A stretch of DNA of 64,000 nucleotides, from contig CM068826.1 in NCBI GenBank assembly GCA_028554795.2, positions 104,136,602 to 104,200,601 on the forward strand, given 5' to 3'. The notes below the pieces were generated by a model that did no database searches, was not told the origin of the DNA, and worked only from the letters and a program-made list of their open reading frames with translations. Origin of the DNA: Sinohyriopsis cumingii (Eukaryota > Mollusca > Bivalvia > Unionida > Unionidae). A program made the translations under genes and the position numbers. Of the stretch, positions 1-11,022 are shown one piece after another (the stretch's first letter is position 1; each line of letters begins with the position of its first letter).

Positions 1-1
1 G

Positions 2-110
2 CTATCAGTCGTGACAGTTCCTCTTACAACAGATGCACTTGAAAAGAGAAGGCTTTCTGATCCGTCTTATCAGAAATTGTATTCTTTGAAGTTATATCAG
101 TTTGAGACTT
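2..110 (+). other. Possible partial exon entering from the left edge
   Basis: Frame 2 is open from the first base to 110, where a strong donor consensus (T|GTAAGTACT) occurs. It could equally start at an AG at 16-17. The product is unrecognised. It lies beside the minus-strand candidate exon without overlapping it, and at most one of the two is likely to be real. Confidence 0.13.
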
Positions 111-118
111 GTAAGTAC

Positions 119-345
119 TCACACGAGACTGAAATGTTTGTTAATAAAAACATGTGAAGTGGACACTTTATTTGCAAATGGAGCCTTGCAAATCAGACAA
201 TACTCATCAGCTGTACTAGATGCATTCTCTAATGTTTCAACCTTTTTCGTATCAGTGAAAGTTCTTAAGTCACAGCTGGCAATTTGTGAACCGTCAATCG
301 ATACGAGTTGTTTCCGATTATCATAATCTTTGTCAAACGCCTTGG
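119..345 (-). CDS. Candidate terminal exon of an unrecognised gene with a CxxC...H motif
   Basis: On the minus strand a possible acceptor (TGTACAG, with the exon starting at 345) is followed by 75 open codons to a TGA at 119-121. The peptide is charged and mixed in composition, unlike the microsatellite ORFs nearby. It contains C-x2-C followed by two histidines (CLICKAPF, then H-x5-H), which loosely resembles a zinc finger but has non-standard spacing. No upstream exon was found in the window to the right, where this gene would have to begin. I do not recognise the family, and a chance open frame is quite possible. Confidence 0.22.
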
Positions 346-1375
346 CTGTACATCATATATTAAAATATCGTTCTTTTTCCAATACAAATTCAAGTTGAGT
401 CTATGGAGTTATTTTTTCACAATTTCTTAACCTTTGACCTCAGGCACCATATCACAAGCCTTCAAATTATATTCTTTGACCTCACTGTTCTCACCAGTTT
501 GATCAGACGATCGTGACGTGGAGACATCACTAATTTTACTGGTAAACACATTTTACAATAACGGTCATTTCAAATTTTCAACAAATTTCTTAAAACTGAG
601 ACGCTATTTGTTTACCTCCTTTTCTCTAAAAGTGATGACCTGCCTGATATGTTTAGGAATAAAAAAACTGAACCTGTATTTACATGAGAGTGTTCTTTAC
701 TGGTCTAAACCCTATTAGATCATTCTCTTTTTTCTCTCTCTATCGTTCTCCCCCCTTCTCTCTTGAATAGCTTCACATTCCTCCTTCTTCTTTTCCTTTT
801 TCTCTCCTCCATGTTTTCTTGTGTTTCTGTATCTTACACCTCTGTAACCAATTTTTGGTGAAAAATGTTTGCAAACTGGTTATCAGCTTTTGAATTCCAT
901 TATTTACTACGCCCGTATTTATGACCGTGTTTAATTCGTTACTAAATATATCTGATCGTATTTCTGAATTGTTTTTATAGACTAATATACTACATACTGT
1001 TATGACAATATCACTGGACAACACACACATCAACACCAAAAACATAGTTTGACGTAACTTTCATATCTGAAAAACGCTTGACCTTTGTCTGTGATTGAGG
1101 GTAGGGTTTCAGCCTACCTATCATTATGTTTTCATGATGTTTACTTGGAGTTCAGTTCAATGCCTAGTAACTTCGAAAAGCAAAGCCTTTTTAAGGCCGT
1201 ATACGACGCCATTAATCTAAACTATTACTTGCATGATATATTATAAAAGAGAGAACATTCCAGAGTTTCCTTTGGGTATAAATCACACCAATGCATATGA
1301 ATGCTTTTTTATTATTAGTTAAACTGATTTAAGGATTCACAGTTAAGCGGAGGATCTGACCTGTGATGGTCATAG
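346..1375. other. Unassigned AT-rich DNA
   Basis: I see no gene, repeat family or RNA here. There is a pyrimidine-rich stretch at about 720-810. The short open frames have no recognisable product. Confidence 0.4.
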
Positions 1376-1699
<324 letters not shown>

Positions 1700-1799
1700 A
1701 TGCATCTGGAGACATAGAGAGAAAAAAGTTTGATAGACTAATAGGTAGGTATGTAGGCGGACACATATACAGATATACTGGCAACGGATTCTAAAATAG

Positions 1800-2480
1800 A
1801 TGCGGTACTTGAACAGTTGGTATGCCATGGATATTTACATTTTTAATAAGTGCAAATTACAGTAACAATAGTTGAGATTTTTATCTTTGTTTCTGATATT
1901 AATAGAACTTCGAATGGTTCCGAGACCAAATATATGGTTTCAGTTTTAGGTAGTTATGCGTCTTCCTAGGTCAAAACATGAAAATACTCAACAACGAATT
2001 TGGATGAGTCATTCCCATACATTTACAGGTACTGGAATAGAGTTTGAGTTATTGAAGTTTTAATGCAACTGGAAAGTAACATGAAAATTATGTTAAATAT
2101 AAAATTTCAGATATGTTTTGTCTGCACAACATAACAATTTTTGTATTGATTAGAGATCTTAGTTGACACCAAACCAGATGCTCTTACGTGATCTTTTGCT
2201 ATCGGAAGAACATCGTACAGTAAGTTTCAAAAGGTCATTGACAGAAGAAAGACATTTAAATTCCAACAAACTAATGACGTCATGCCATGAAATTGGTGGA
2301 AGAATGCTGCACCATTTATAATAAACTAAATCCATAAAATGTACAATTCATTACCTATTTGAAGTTAATCAATACATATCATGCCTTTTCATTTGGGGAT
2401 TTACCAGTATGCTTTTAAATATGAATAATAATGTTAATTGCAGTCATTATAAAAGATTTCTGATCTTTAACGTTAAGGTT
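1800..2480. other. Unassigned AT-rich spacer
   Basis: No gene, repeat family or RNA recognised. It precedes the start of the duplicated segment. Confidence 0.4.
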
Positions 2481-2517
2481 AGATGGTTGGAAAATTGAAG
2501 GATTTCCACATTCATTT

Positions 2518-2577
2518 CCCATAAGATTTGTAACTTTTCTCATTAAACCCATAAGATTTGTAACTTTTCTCATTAAA
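2518..2577. repeat. Perfect 30-bp tandem duplication
   Basis: The 30 bases at 2518-2547 recur without mismatch at 2548-2577. The homologous site in copy B, near 11070, has one unit, so the duplication is recent. A 17-bp perfect tandem duplication lies at 2776-2809. Confidence 0.95.
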
Positions 2578-4448
2578 GGTAAATATTTCGATAAAGGTTA
2601 TAAAATCCAACGTTTAATAATCACATTTCAAGAAAACTTTCAAAATAAAAGATGGTAGTGCGGAACTCAAGCACGAACATTTTCAAACCGAGATATAATT
2701 TAACAGTAATTCCCGTATAATCTGGAAACATACTGACTTTAAGTTTGTGTTTTTATAGCGATGTTTATGCTCTGATGTGAAAGTTTATTAACTGTGAAAG
2801 TTTATTAACAAATTCTTGTTCTCGTGTTATAGTTAATTGCCCGGTAAGTTCAATTTTTATAGAATACCGGGTAGTAAATTTTTTTAAATTTTGTGTTAAT
2901 GTAAGCTTTAAATCAAAACAGGTTACACGAATTACCTATTCCAATGATATCTTTAAAATTAGAAATATAGGTTAAAGAGTGTGTTTGAAATTTAAGTGTT
3001 CTATGACTTTCTGTTTTTTGGAAGTGGCAAATATTTAATTTTTCAATAAAGATGTAGACTTATTCATTATCATTGTCCTACTTGAATTGTGATTGGTGTT
3101 GTTTTCAAAGAATTCCGTCCAAGGAAAGCTATGGTATTATAATGTTGGCAGCAAAGTATTATATCCTTACTTTATATTGAAAATTTGGTCATACCTTTTC
3201 ATTGGTGAGCTCAAAAAAATAATAAAATCATTTATTTTTCATCTGAGCAAGTATGCCCAACAACAAAAACGAAGGGATACAAGTATGTATTTTTCTTTCG
3301 CAGATTTTTTAATTAAGAAATGTCATCTATAAATCTGTATTTGTTTGCATTTTCTGCTGCAGATGGATTGTCCTCAATTAATATTTATAGATCTAGTTTT
3401 AGTTAGATCTTAATGCATAGAAAGAATGTTGAAACACTCATCCCACTGGAAATACACTAATTATATCAACATTTTAAACTAATTATCAATGTTGCTTTGG
3501 GACCTCTAATAAATAGAATGAGACAAATCTGGAATACATATTGCAACATATTTTAATTTAATGAACCTGTAGTATGCTCTGTGGGATATATTTCGCTGTC
3601 ATATTCATACCATTTTGTCTAAATCATTTAACCATTTATAATCAAATATCCATTTAACCTTTAACACAGTAATATTATTAGTCCGCAAGTATAAATCGTC
3701 GAAGGTTCTCTGCACGATTTACAATACACTGACACAATCGATGTGAAAGAGGACACTGATTCTATATCAAAACCTTTTGAACTGTTCAAAAATTGTTTAT
3801 TTAAGCAATGTTCTATTGTATGGATAGTTCTGCCACAACGTTTGAGAGCAATCTATTCATACTCTATTTTATTGACTTGGAGAAAAAGAAGCTAAAAAAC
3901 AAACTGATTTCCGTTCAGTACGATTTAAATGTTATCGGAGAGAATAACGGTGACACAGAAACAGGAGTGTGATGAGATCGTTGTCAAATGATTTGTTTCA
4001 GAGCAGACCGAAAAAGGCCGAGGCACCTGACATCCATGCACAGCATACAATGTGAACGCATAATTCTTTTCCATTGAATTGCATTTTGGATTCACCTAGA
4101 TGAATTGTTAAATGACTAACATATATTTAGAATCATAAATTGGAAATGCGTAGATGTGAACGATGGATGAAAATTGGCTTGTTACCATGCTGCTTTTTAT
4201 ACTGACGATACAGTGTGTATTCAAATCCGAATTCGTACACTTACTATACATCTCAAAACAAGTGCGGTTTTGAGATGACAAACTGTACCAAAGGATGGAC
4301 AGCTAACAGTATACCTTAACGTATAATTGACAAACATTTCTGCATGAAGAATGTGATTTTAAACGAAACGGAAAGCATCTCTGACCTAGAACTTTGGAAA
4401 TGCCCATGAAAACCGTTATACTGTTTGTTATCTGAACAGTATAATACC

Positions 4449-5336
4449 ATGATGATAGATACAGAAATTATAGCTACAACATATCTCGTAATAGAGACAG
4501 TCATTATAGTGCCAACTATCATTGGAAATATGCTTATCTTACTATCCATTTGTAAGTTTCGTTGTTTCAGAAATCCAATGCATATTCTGATCGGAAACTT
4601 GGCTCTAGTTGATTTATTTGTCGGTGTAATAGCGATTCCAATATATTTTGTTTTGCATTTTAAAAACTACTTATATGAGACCAAAGTCTACTGTCTGCTT
4701 GTGACAACAATATATAGCTATGTGATTATACTTTCTGTGGTGAATATCACTTTAATATCAGTGGAAAGATTTCTTGCAATAAAATATCCGCTCCGTCATA
4801 GAGCTCTATCATTTAACAGAATCCTTAGAAAAGCGTTGCCTCTTGTATGGATTCTGGTTCTTGTTTTCGGTTCTCTTCCGGCGATGGGAGCGAATAAGTA
4901 CGATTCCGAAAATGAATGCAATCCCGAGATCACGTGGTATATATGGTATAAAAAAACAGTCGAATGCATAGTTGTTATCTGCACAGTTGTAAGCTTCATC
5001 CTGTTTATTAGTGTATATAAGATCGCCGTTCGGAGAGTGAAAACTATAAAATTAAGAAACGGAGTTACATCACACCAAAATATTCAGCCCGAGATACGAA
5101 GGTCCAGATTATTCCTCATTATATATGGACTGTTCATTGCTTGTTGGGGGCCGTATTGCATTCTGACATTTTTCGTTACAGTTACGCAGTGGCAAACACT
5201 TCGACCATTGCAGCACTGGGCTTCTAGTCTGGGGTTTCTAAATACAGGATTAAACTGGATAGTATACGGTTTCACAAACAGAGACTACAGAAGGGCTTTT
5301 ATATGTATTCTTACTTGCAAAAAGCACAATCGTTGA
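4449..5336 (+). CDS. Class A (rhodopsin-family) G protein-coupled receptor, intronless
   Basis: Seven-helix plasma-membrane receptor of 295 residues in one exon. I start at the ATG at 4449 because the frame has no earlier ATG after an in-frame TGA at 4407. Landmarks, numbered from this Met: TM1 GN (N27), TM2 NLALVD (D55), TM3 Cys82 paired with ECL2 Cys157, ERF at 106-108 in place of DRY, TM4 Trp134, TM6 CWGPY (232-236), TM7 NWIVY (269-273) in place of NPxxY, then a short basic tail ending CKKHNR. The N-terminus is very short, about 10-15 residues before TM1. The pattern of short loops, the IKYPLRH turn after TM3 and NLAxxDxxVG recall adenosine or amine-like receptors, but the ligand cannot be assigned. 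A variant poly(A) signal ATTAAA lies at 5513-5518. A decayed paralogue is at 13535-14336. Confidence 0.92.
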   Translation: MMIDTEIIATTYLVIETVIIVPTIIGNMLILLSICKFRCFRNPMHILIGNLALVDLFVGVIAIPIYFVLHFKNYLYETKVYCLLVTTIYSYVIILSVVNITLISVERFLAIKYPLRHRALSFNRILRKALPLVWILVLVFGSLPAMGANKYDSENECNPEITWYIWYKKTVECIVVICTVVSFILFISVYKIAVRRVKTIKLRNGVTSHQNIQPEIRRSRLFLIIYGLFIACWGPYCILTFFVTVTQWQTLRPLQHWASSLGFLNTGLNWIVYGFTNRDYRRAFICILTCKKHNR

Positions 5337-5890
5337 AGGTCAAGTACTCCATCTTAAATTTCTGTCAGGTGAGATTTACTAAGGCAGACATTCTCGTACA
5401 ATATATCTCTGGGTTTTACTTTCAAACATAATGAACCAACTTAATGTATTTATCATGACACTATTATGTCTATTTACTTTTAGTATTCTCCAAGATGCAG
5501 GACATAATACGAATTAAACAATGAAGCAGTAATCATCAGAGTTGACTTTGAAAGCTAGTAACACTCAATTCTCGTGACGGACTACAAGATGTTTGTCTCA
5601 ATCCTTTAGACAACCATGTACTGCATGTAAACTGTGATAGTAGATGCATGTTTGCAATATTAACTGTCACGCCCATTTTACACATATATCCTTAACCGCA
5701 AATGGAAAAATGTGGCATACGTATTTATTTTTTATCATTATTTATCTACCTTAAGCATATTATCATAACACTATTATCATAACACAGTTTTACATATGTC
5801 AAATGTTTATGACAATGAAACTGTAGTAGATCGATTTTTGAATATAGTCTGTAATTCTTTTTCTATCGTTTCTAAAATCGCTTGAAAGAA

Positions 5891-6211
5891 GCTGTGTGAT
5901 GTGATTTTGATTTTTAACGTAGCTTTAACAATTTTTTCGTCATATCGCTACGATGTCTGCAGTGTGGCAGTTTATAGTAATGTCTAGCACTAGGACATCA
6001 TGCAGCAGACATGTAGCATGATGTCCCACCCAGACACATTATCCTGACACCAGGCCGACCAGTCCTAACACTAACCTCTTAATGCTGAACGCCAAGCGAG
6101 GCAGCTGTTAGTACCATTTTTGTAAGTCTTTGGTATGACTCGGCCGGGGATCGAACCCACGACCTCCCGCATCCAAGACGGACGCTCTAACCACTAGATC
6201 ACCGGAGCGGT
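5891..6211 (-). mobile_element. tRNA-derived SINE (family 2), full length, with target-site duplication
   Basis: Reading the minus strand, a tRNA-like head starts at about 6210 with an A-box-like GTGATCTAGTGGTTAGAG and a B box GGTTCGATCCCCGG. A conserved body follows (GAGTCATACCAAAGACTTA, later GCATTAAGAGGTTAGTGTTA). The insert is flanked by the 10-bp direct repeat CTTGAAAGAA at 5881-5890 and 6212-6221. Copy B has a single CTCGAAAGAA near 14879, an empty site, so insertion followed the segmental duplication. Related copies: 19091-19290, 28957-29165 and the 3' half at 40255-40400. Confidence 0.85.
5993..6026. repeat. Perfect 11-bp stem, 12-nt loop hairpin
   Basis: GGACATCATGC at 5993-6003 and its exact reverse complement at 6016-6026. 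It lies in the 3' part of the family-2 SINE. I saw no equivalent hairpin in the other three copies. Confidence 0.8.
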
Positions 6212-6454
6212 CTTGAAAGAAAAAGTATACACATATGAAAATGTTGAATTATGAAAACTTACACAAATGTTCTAATTTCAGTCCTGAGATCTATTGGGCA
6301 TTTTGTTTTTAGTTTATACCAGCTTTTTCTCTAATCCGAGTTCATTCAACCTAAAAAGCTATAATGAATGTATTTCTGGATGTAAATTATTTAAGCAGTC
6401 ATATAACTTATTCAATTTAAAGTTGATCACCAGCTTCAACGGTACATACATACA

Positions 6455-6570
<116 letters not shown>

Positions 6571-7449
6571 TTTTGTAATTTGAATACAGTATTTGCTCTC
6601 ACCGAGAAAAATGCGGTATTGGAGTTTCTTGTTGCTTTGCTGTTAAAATTGCCAATTGTTACATGAAGTTTGAAGGAATAATAGTGCTGATGGTATGGAG
6701 TTAAAGGTTTGATAGGATTCGGGACTTATACTGAATATATGAAACAAAGTAATGTTTAGACGGTTCTAAGTTGAGTACAGTTAACTGGAACTAATCGGCC
6801 AACACCTGTGCAGCTATTAGTTGTGTTGAATGGGTAGGTGGGATTGCGATAACGGGTCATTTTGTGTTAAGTAATGTTATAAAGTCTGTACCATTGAATA
6901 CCATATGGCTTGTTTATCAGCAACGTGAAAGAATGACAGATTCGGGTTAATAAAACCACAAAAACTGTACACGTTTAAGGATCATATCTGGTAAAATCAT
7001 AGAGTGTGTAACGTTTGTACAATATCCATATTTAATAGGCTAGAATTTAAGAATTCTAACCAGATCATCCAATTACCATCTGAATATAGCAAGAGAGATT
7101 TGGAAATCATTTTTAAATAATCAATCGCCAAAACGAAAAGGAATGAAAGACCTTCGAAAGTGCACATAAAGTAAAATATATTCAACAACACGAAGGATTC
7201 TGATCTTGCAACTATCCAACGGTTAAAAGTACACACAAAAAGTAGTTCAGTTCAATTCAATCTCCTTACAATTAAACGTAACTAAATTCGTATTTGATTT
7301 TCGATATGATCAATAATGGAAGAGGGCAATATGGTTGGGGTGACAATGAAGCTACTTACTGCCTGGCTCAGAACAAATAGAAAAAAATAAAACAAATAGG
7401 TTCAACAAAATGAAACCAGTAAAATGTAATGATGGGATCGACTTCGACC

Positions 7450-7453
<4 letters not shown>

Positions 7454-7533
<80 letters not shown>
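7454..7533. repeat. (TA)n microsatellite
   Basis: Pure TA of about 80 bp. The flank GTAAAATGTAATGATGGGAT matches copies at 17220 (no TA tract) and 31110 (TA tract present). Confidence 0.95.
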
Positions 7534-7537
<4 letters not shown>

Positions 7538-8433
7538 CATCGCTCTTTTGCATTTGGTGCAAGCAGCATCGTTAAACTTGGCGCGCACGATATGATGTTA
7601 AATACGTAATATTTTATAACATATTATAAACCGTTCAGTCCTTCTTTAGTTACACATCAATCAATTTAATCGTTTGTAACACTACTATCTTTGACCACAC
7701 GTTTGATCGATCCTTACTTGTAATACATGTACATAATCTCTTGATAATATTTCTTTTATCTCTAGAATTACTTATATCACCTCTCTGAACGCTTATGAAT
7801 GTATGAACATTCCGCTTTGTGCAGTTATTTATATTGATAAAATGAATTCCATTTTATCCGTTTAATGCTGATAAGAAAAATGAAAGAAATTTTAAAACAA
7901 CGGTGGTATGGTTTTAAGGAAAATTTTGTCTTCGTCTACAAATCCAGTCCCAGCGCAGTTCAGAAACTCGGGATAATGTAATGAATGAAACCGATCTTTG
8001 GATAATTCCTTCTTTTACCATTCTGTCAGCAATATTGCTAACAGGATTGTTGATGGTCATCTGTATGTAATCGTTATCAAATGTAATCTCTTATACTTCA
8101 TCTTTTCTAAACATTATATATTGTTATACAACTGTGGATCATTCTTTTGTAACTCCACTCTTATTCTGTCATAACTTGTAATAAAAGTACCTAACTTCCT
8201 TATAATGTTTCGCTTATCTAAACTCAGGAAATACTTCTATCCCCTCACTGAACATTTTTGGAAGTATCACATGATAGCTTTAAACCGTCATTTATGTTGA
8301 CTTAATTATTCTGTGTTATGCTAATAAGAAAACAAAAACAAATTTTGATATATTTCAGAGACAGTGATATCTGAAATCTTTCACATTCGGACAAATCAAT
8401 TCTTTCTATCGCTTTCTTTATTATTTAATAATA

Positions 8434-8510
8434 AAACTGTCATATATACATGCATACAGTCATACATACGTGAATGCATGGATACATACATGCATACATA
8501 CATACATACA
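8434..8510. repeat. (CATA)n-rich tract, left half
   Basis: CATA repeats interrupted by CATG units. They continue on the far side of the SINE at 8511-8767, so the SINE probably landed in a CATA microsatellite. Confidence 0.7.
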
Positions 8511-8767
8511 GGGGGCCCCGAGTGGCCGAGTGGTCTAAAGCGCTCTTCGTTACGGATCACTGCCATCTCACCTCTGTCTGCGGCGGTTCGAGTCTAGGAT
8601 TCAGCCAATGTGGGTATGTGAGAAAGCTTGCCAGTAGCTTCTCGTGGGTCGGTGGTTCTTTCCGGGGTTTTCTCGGGTTCTTCCTCCACCATTAATATTG
8701 GCCGCCATGTATAGCCTATCGTGTGCTGAAAAATGGCGTTAAACCCCACAACAACAACAACAACAAC
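8511..8767 (+). mobile_element. tRNA-derived SINE (family 1) with (CAA)n tail
   Basis: The head carries a Pol III A box (TGGCCGAGTGG, 8523-8533) and B box (GGTTCGAGTCT, 8585-8595), typical of a class II tRNA (Leu/Ser-like) origin. A conserved body follows (TCGTGGGTCGGTGGTTCTT, then CTTCCTCCACCATTAATA), ending GCGTTAAACCCCACAACAAC with a CAA tail. A near-identical copy is at 19495-19750 and a partial inverse copy at 20025-20228. Confidence 0.9.
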
Positions 8768-8852
8768 ATACATACATACATACATCCATCCATTGATCCA
8801 TCCATCCATCCATCCATCCATCCATACACACATACATACATACATACATACA
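8768..8852. repeat. (CATA)n/(CATC)n microsatellite, right half
   Basis: CATA, then CATC, then CATA units directly after the SINE tail. Confidence 0.9.
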
Positions 8853-8873
8853 TGGAATTAGTTATGAAATTTC

Positions 8874-8950
8874 TTAGTCTTTGGTAACTTTTGGAACATT
8901 GGTGTATATTGCATTCGGAGTGAGCTCAGATGGTTCTGTGATTATAGCTT
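8874..8950 (-). pseudogene. Degenerate copy of EPDR terminal exon
   Basis: The minus strand reads ITEPSELTPNAIYTNVPKVT and then K-D-stop (TAA at 8874-8876). It aligns with the last exon of the EPDR gene at 37736-37860 (ITDPSVFNPPEICNKAPMVS) and with the copy at 9302-9441. The conserved cysteine is replaced by Tyr, and the 5' half of the exon, with its acceptor, is missing. Homology stops where the plus-strand GPCR fragment begins, near 8948, so this is a rearrangement junction. Confidence 0.7.
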
Positions 8951-9040
8951 GCAAAAAGCGCAATTGTTGAAGGCCTCGTTCTCTACCTAAAACGTTTTCA
9001 GAAGAAATTAAGGTACTCAGACATTTTTGCACAAGCTTTT
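8950..9040 (+). pseudogene. GPCR 3'-end fragment (third copy)
   Basis: The bases from GCTTGCAAAAAGCGCAATTG onward match the end of the GPCR ORF and its 3' flank at 5308-5400 and 14310-14410, including the TGA. Nothing upstream of the C-terminal tail is present. It abuts the degenerate EPDR exon. Confidence 0.65.
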
Positions 9041-9061
9041 TGTAGAAATAAACCAATTCAA

Positions 9062-9062
9062 T

Positions 9063-9108
<46 letters not shown>

Positions 9109-9262
9109 CTGTTCCATATTCTTATAGACAAGTAAAAACGAGCATACATACATACATACATACATGCATGCATGCATGCATGCATACATACAAACATGCA
9201 TGCATGCATACATACATACATACATACATACATACATACATACATGCATGCATACGTAAACA
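9062..9262. repeat. (TA)n, then (CATA)n/(CATG)n microsatellites
   Basis: TA at about 9064-9105, then CATA and CATG units at about 9143-9262, with a short unique bridge between. Confidence 0.95.
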
Positions 9263-9301
9263 TAGACACTGACATAAATATATGCATGCATAAATATGCG
9301 C

Positions 9302-9441
9302 TCATGGATCAGCTTTGAAATTGTTATCGATGTGTTTAGTAACCATCGGAGCATTGTTGCAAATTGCAGGCGGACTGAATATAGACATATCTGTGGTTCC
9401 GGCTATTGTATTATAATACTCATTACTCTGAACAAAGACAT
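9302..9441 (-). pseudogene. Orphan EPDR terminal exon, open, with intact splice acceptor
   Basis: After a good acceptor (TTCCATTTCAG), the exon starts at 9441 with AT completing a codon, then 46 open codons to TGA at 9302-9304. Residues SNEYYN, SPPAICNNAPMVTKH match the functional last exon at 37736-37860, with cysteine and phase retained. The 1.4 kb upstream on this strand (9442-10860) matches intron 4 of that gene, but the match ends before exon 4. No other EPDR exon lies near. It may be an exon relic, or a distant alternative last exon for the minus-strand gene 28 kb upstream. Confidence 0.75.
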
Positions 9442-10860
9442 CTGAAATGGAATTTTTTTAATTGTGAAACAAGTAATACATGTCTTGATTTCACGTCATC
9501 AGAGTATTATCTTTTTTTCCAGAGAAAAGAGACTTTGATATGTATAGCAAACCATGAAATGCATATAATGCGGTAACTCGTACGTTGGGTTACATTACCT
9601 GGTTCTGCGTATGGGTATGTTAACATCTCTTTAAAATGTCATACTTTCACCGGTTATGGAAAGATGCGACAAGCTAAGGTACATTCGTGGCGTAAATACA
9701 GGTCATAAAACTTAAGAGGTTTTCTTTTCTTAACATTTTAGAATACATGGCAGCCAATGGTTCAAAAATAAGGCCCATGTGTCTATGTTTTTAAGCGCAT
9801 TTCAATTTTAGATAACAAATTTAATATGGCATGAGAAAAGAAAGATATTGAATATTATTACGTCCATTGTGTAGCACTAATGATCACGCCTTTCAATGTT
9901 ACATACATAAATTAAGATTGGCTTCTTTTTACCTGTATTCTTTCTTCTTTCCTAAATCGGTGTCATATTCGAAATTTGTACTAGAGCACGGTGGAATGAG
10001 TGCTTAAAGGTTTGATCCTATCATGTCACTGTAATAAATACATTTCTGAACTCTGAATATGTTTAGTTTGATACATGTTACTACCATTTTATGTTACGAT
10101 GGGCTACATACGTAGTATGATAGAACTTTCTTAATATCAAGGTTCAATCGAAGAATTTCGCAAATGAGACATAGGTGGCAAAATAGTGCCCCCCACCCCC
10201 ACCCCCACCCCCGCTTCCACGAAAAAGAAATGTTATCGAGCACTATAGATTTATTAAGAGTTAATCGTACATAATTTAGAAACTTATTCGATTTAACTTA
10301 ACATTTCTATGCATTGTATTCTGCCCTATCTATGTCGCTAATTAATAGGTTATTTGGTCTGTCCGTGTAATGTTCACATGCATATTTCCATTTGTGAAGA
10401 ACCTGTCTGTGCTATTGGATCTGTGTTTGCCTGCAGTTAATATCTGCATACAACATCACTATCAAAGGTTAGTGTTTTACCCAAAGTGTAATTTGGAAAA
10501 TGTTAGCCCAGCAAAGGCTACGTTCTACATTGGCTGTGGTATGTGTCATAGAATTACGTATAATATTCTTATCAAATGTATTTGTCGGGTTTTCTGTTGT
10601 GATGCTTAGCCAAAAACTCTTTCGCCTCAATATTCCAATTTATTAGCTTCTAAACTGGAATGTAAATTGCATACGTTTTGTTTAAAAACGTGCATGTGTT
10701 TTTCAGTATTTGGAGATATTTTGTTATTCTCTGTCTGTCGGTATGTCCGTAACGATATCGTTGTTTGGAAATTTACGACAGTTTGAAGTTATTCTGCTCC
10801 TCAGGTAACCATCTGCACGAAGGCACAAACCCTTTAGTGCCCGTGGAAGGGTGTCAAAAC
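9302..10860. repeat. Duplicate of EPDR exon 5 and intron 4 DNA
   Basis: Collinear with 37736-39180. Matches include the stretch around 9540-9620 against 37945-38030, ACATCACTATCAAAGGTTAG near 10455 and 38541, and the segment 10737-10855 against 39030-39175. It holds a C-rich (CCCCCA)n tract at about 10188-10214. Confidence 0.8.
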
Positions 10861-10934
10861 ACATATTTTGAAAACTAAAATTCAGTCGCAATGAAATTTT
10901 TGAATATTTTCTGACCATGAAGACGAAACATACT

Positions 10935-11002
<68 letters not shown>

Positions 11003-11022
11003 TACACACACATACACACACA
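10935..11022. repeat. (CA)n-(CT)n-(CA)n microsatellite
   Basis: CA, then CT, then CA tracts of about 30, 22 and 30 bp. It lies at the boundary between the EPDR-derived block and segmental copy B. Confidence 0.95.

Noticed and set aside
6130-6210. Possible tRNA gene on the minus strand
   Set aside because: The A and B boxes belong to a SINE head. The same head followed by the same body occurs at 19091 and 28957. The heads at 8511 and 19495 are likewise SINE, not tRNA genes.
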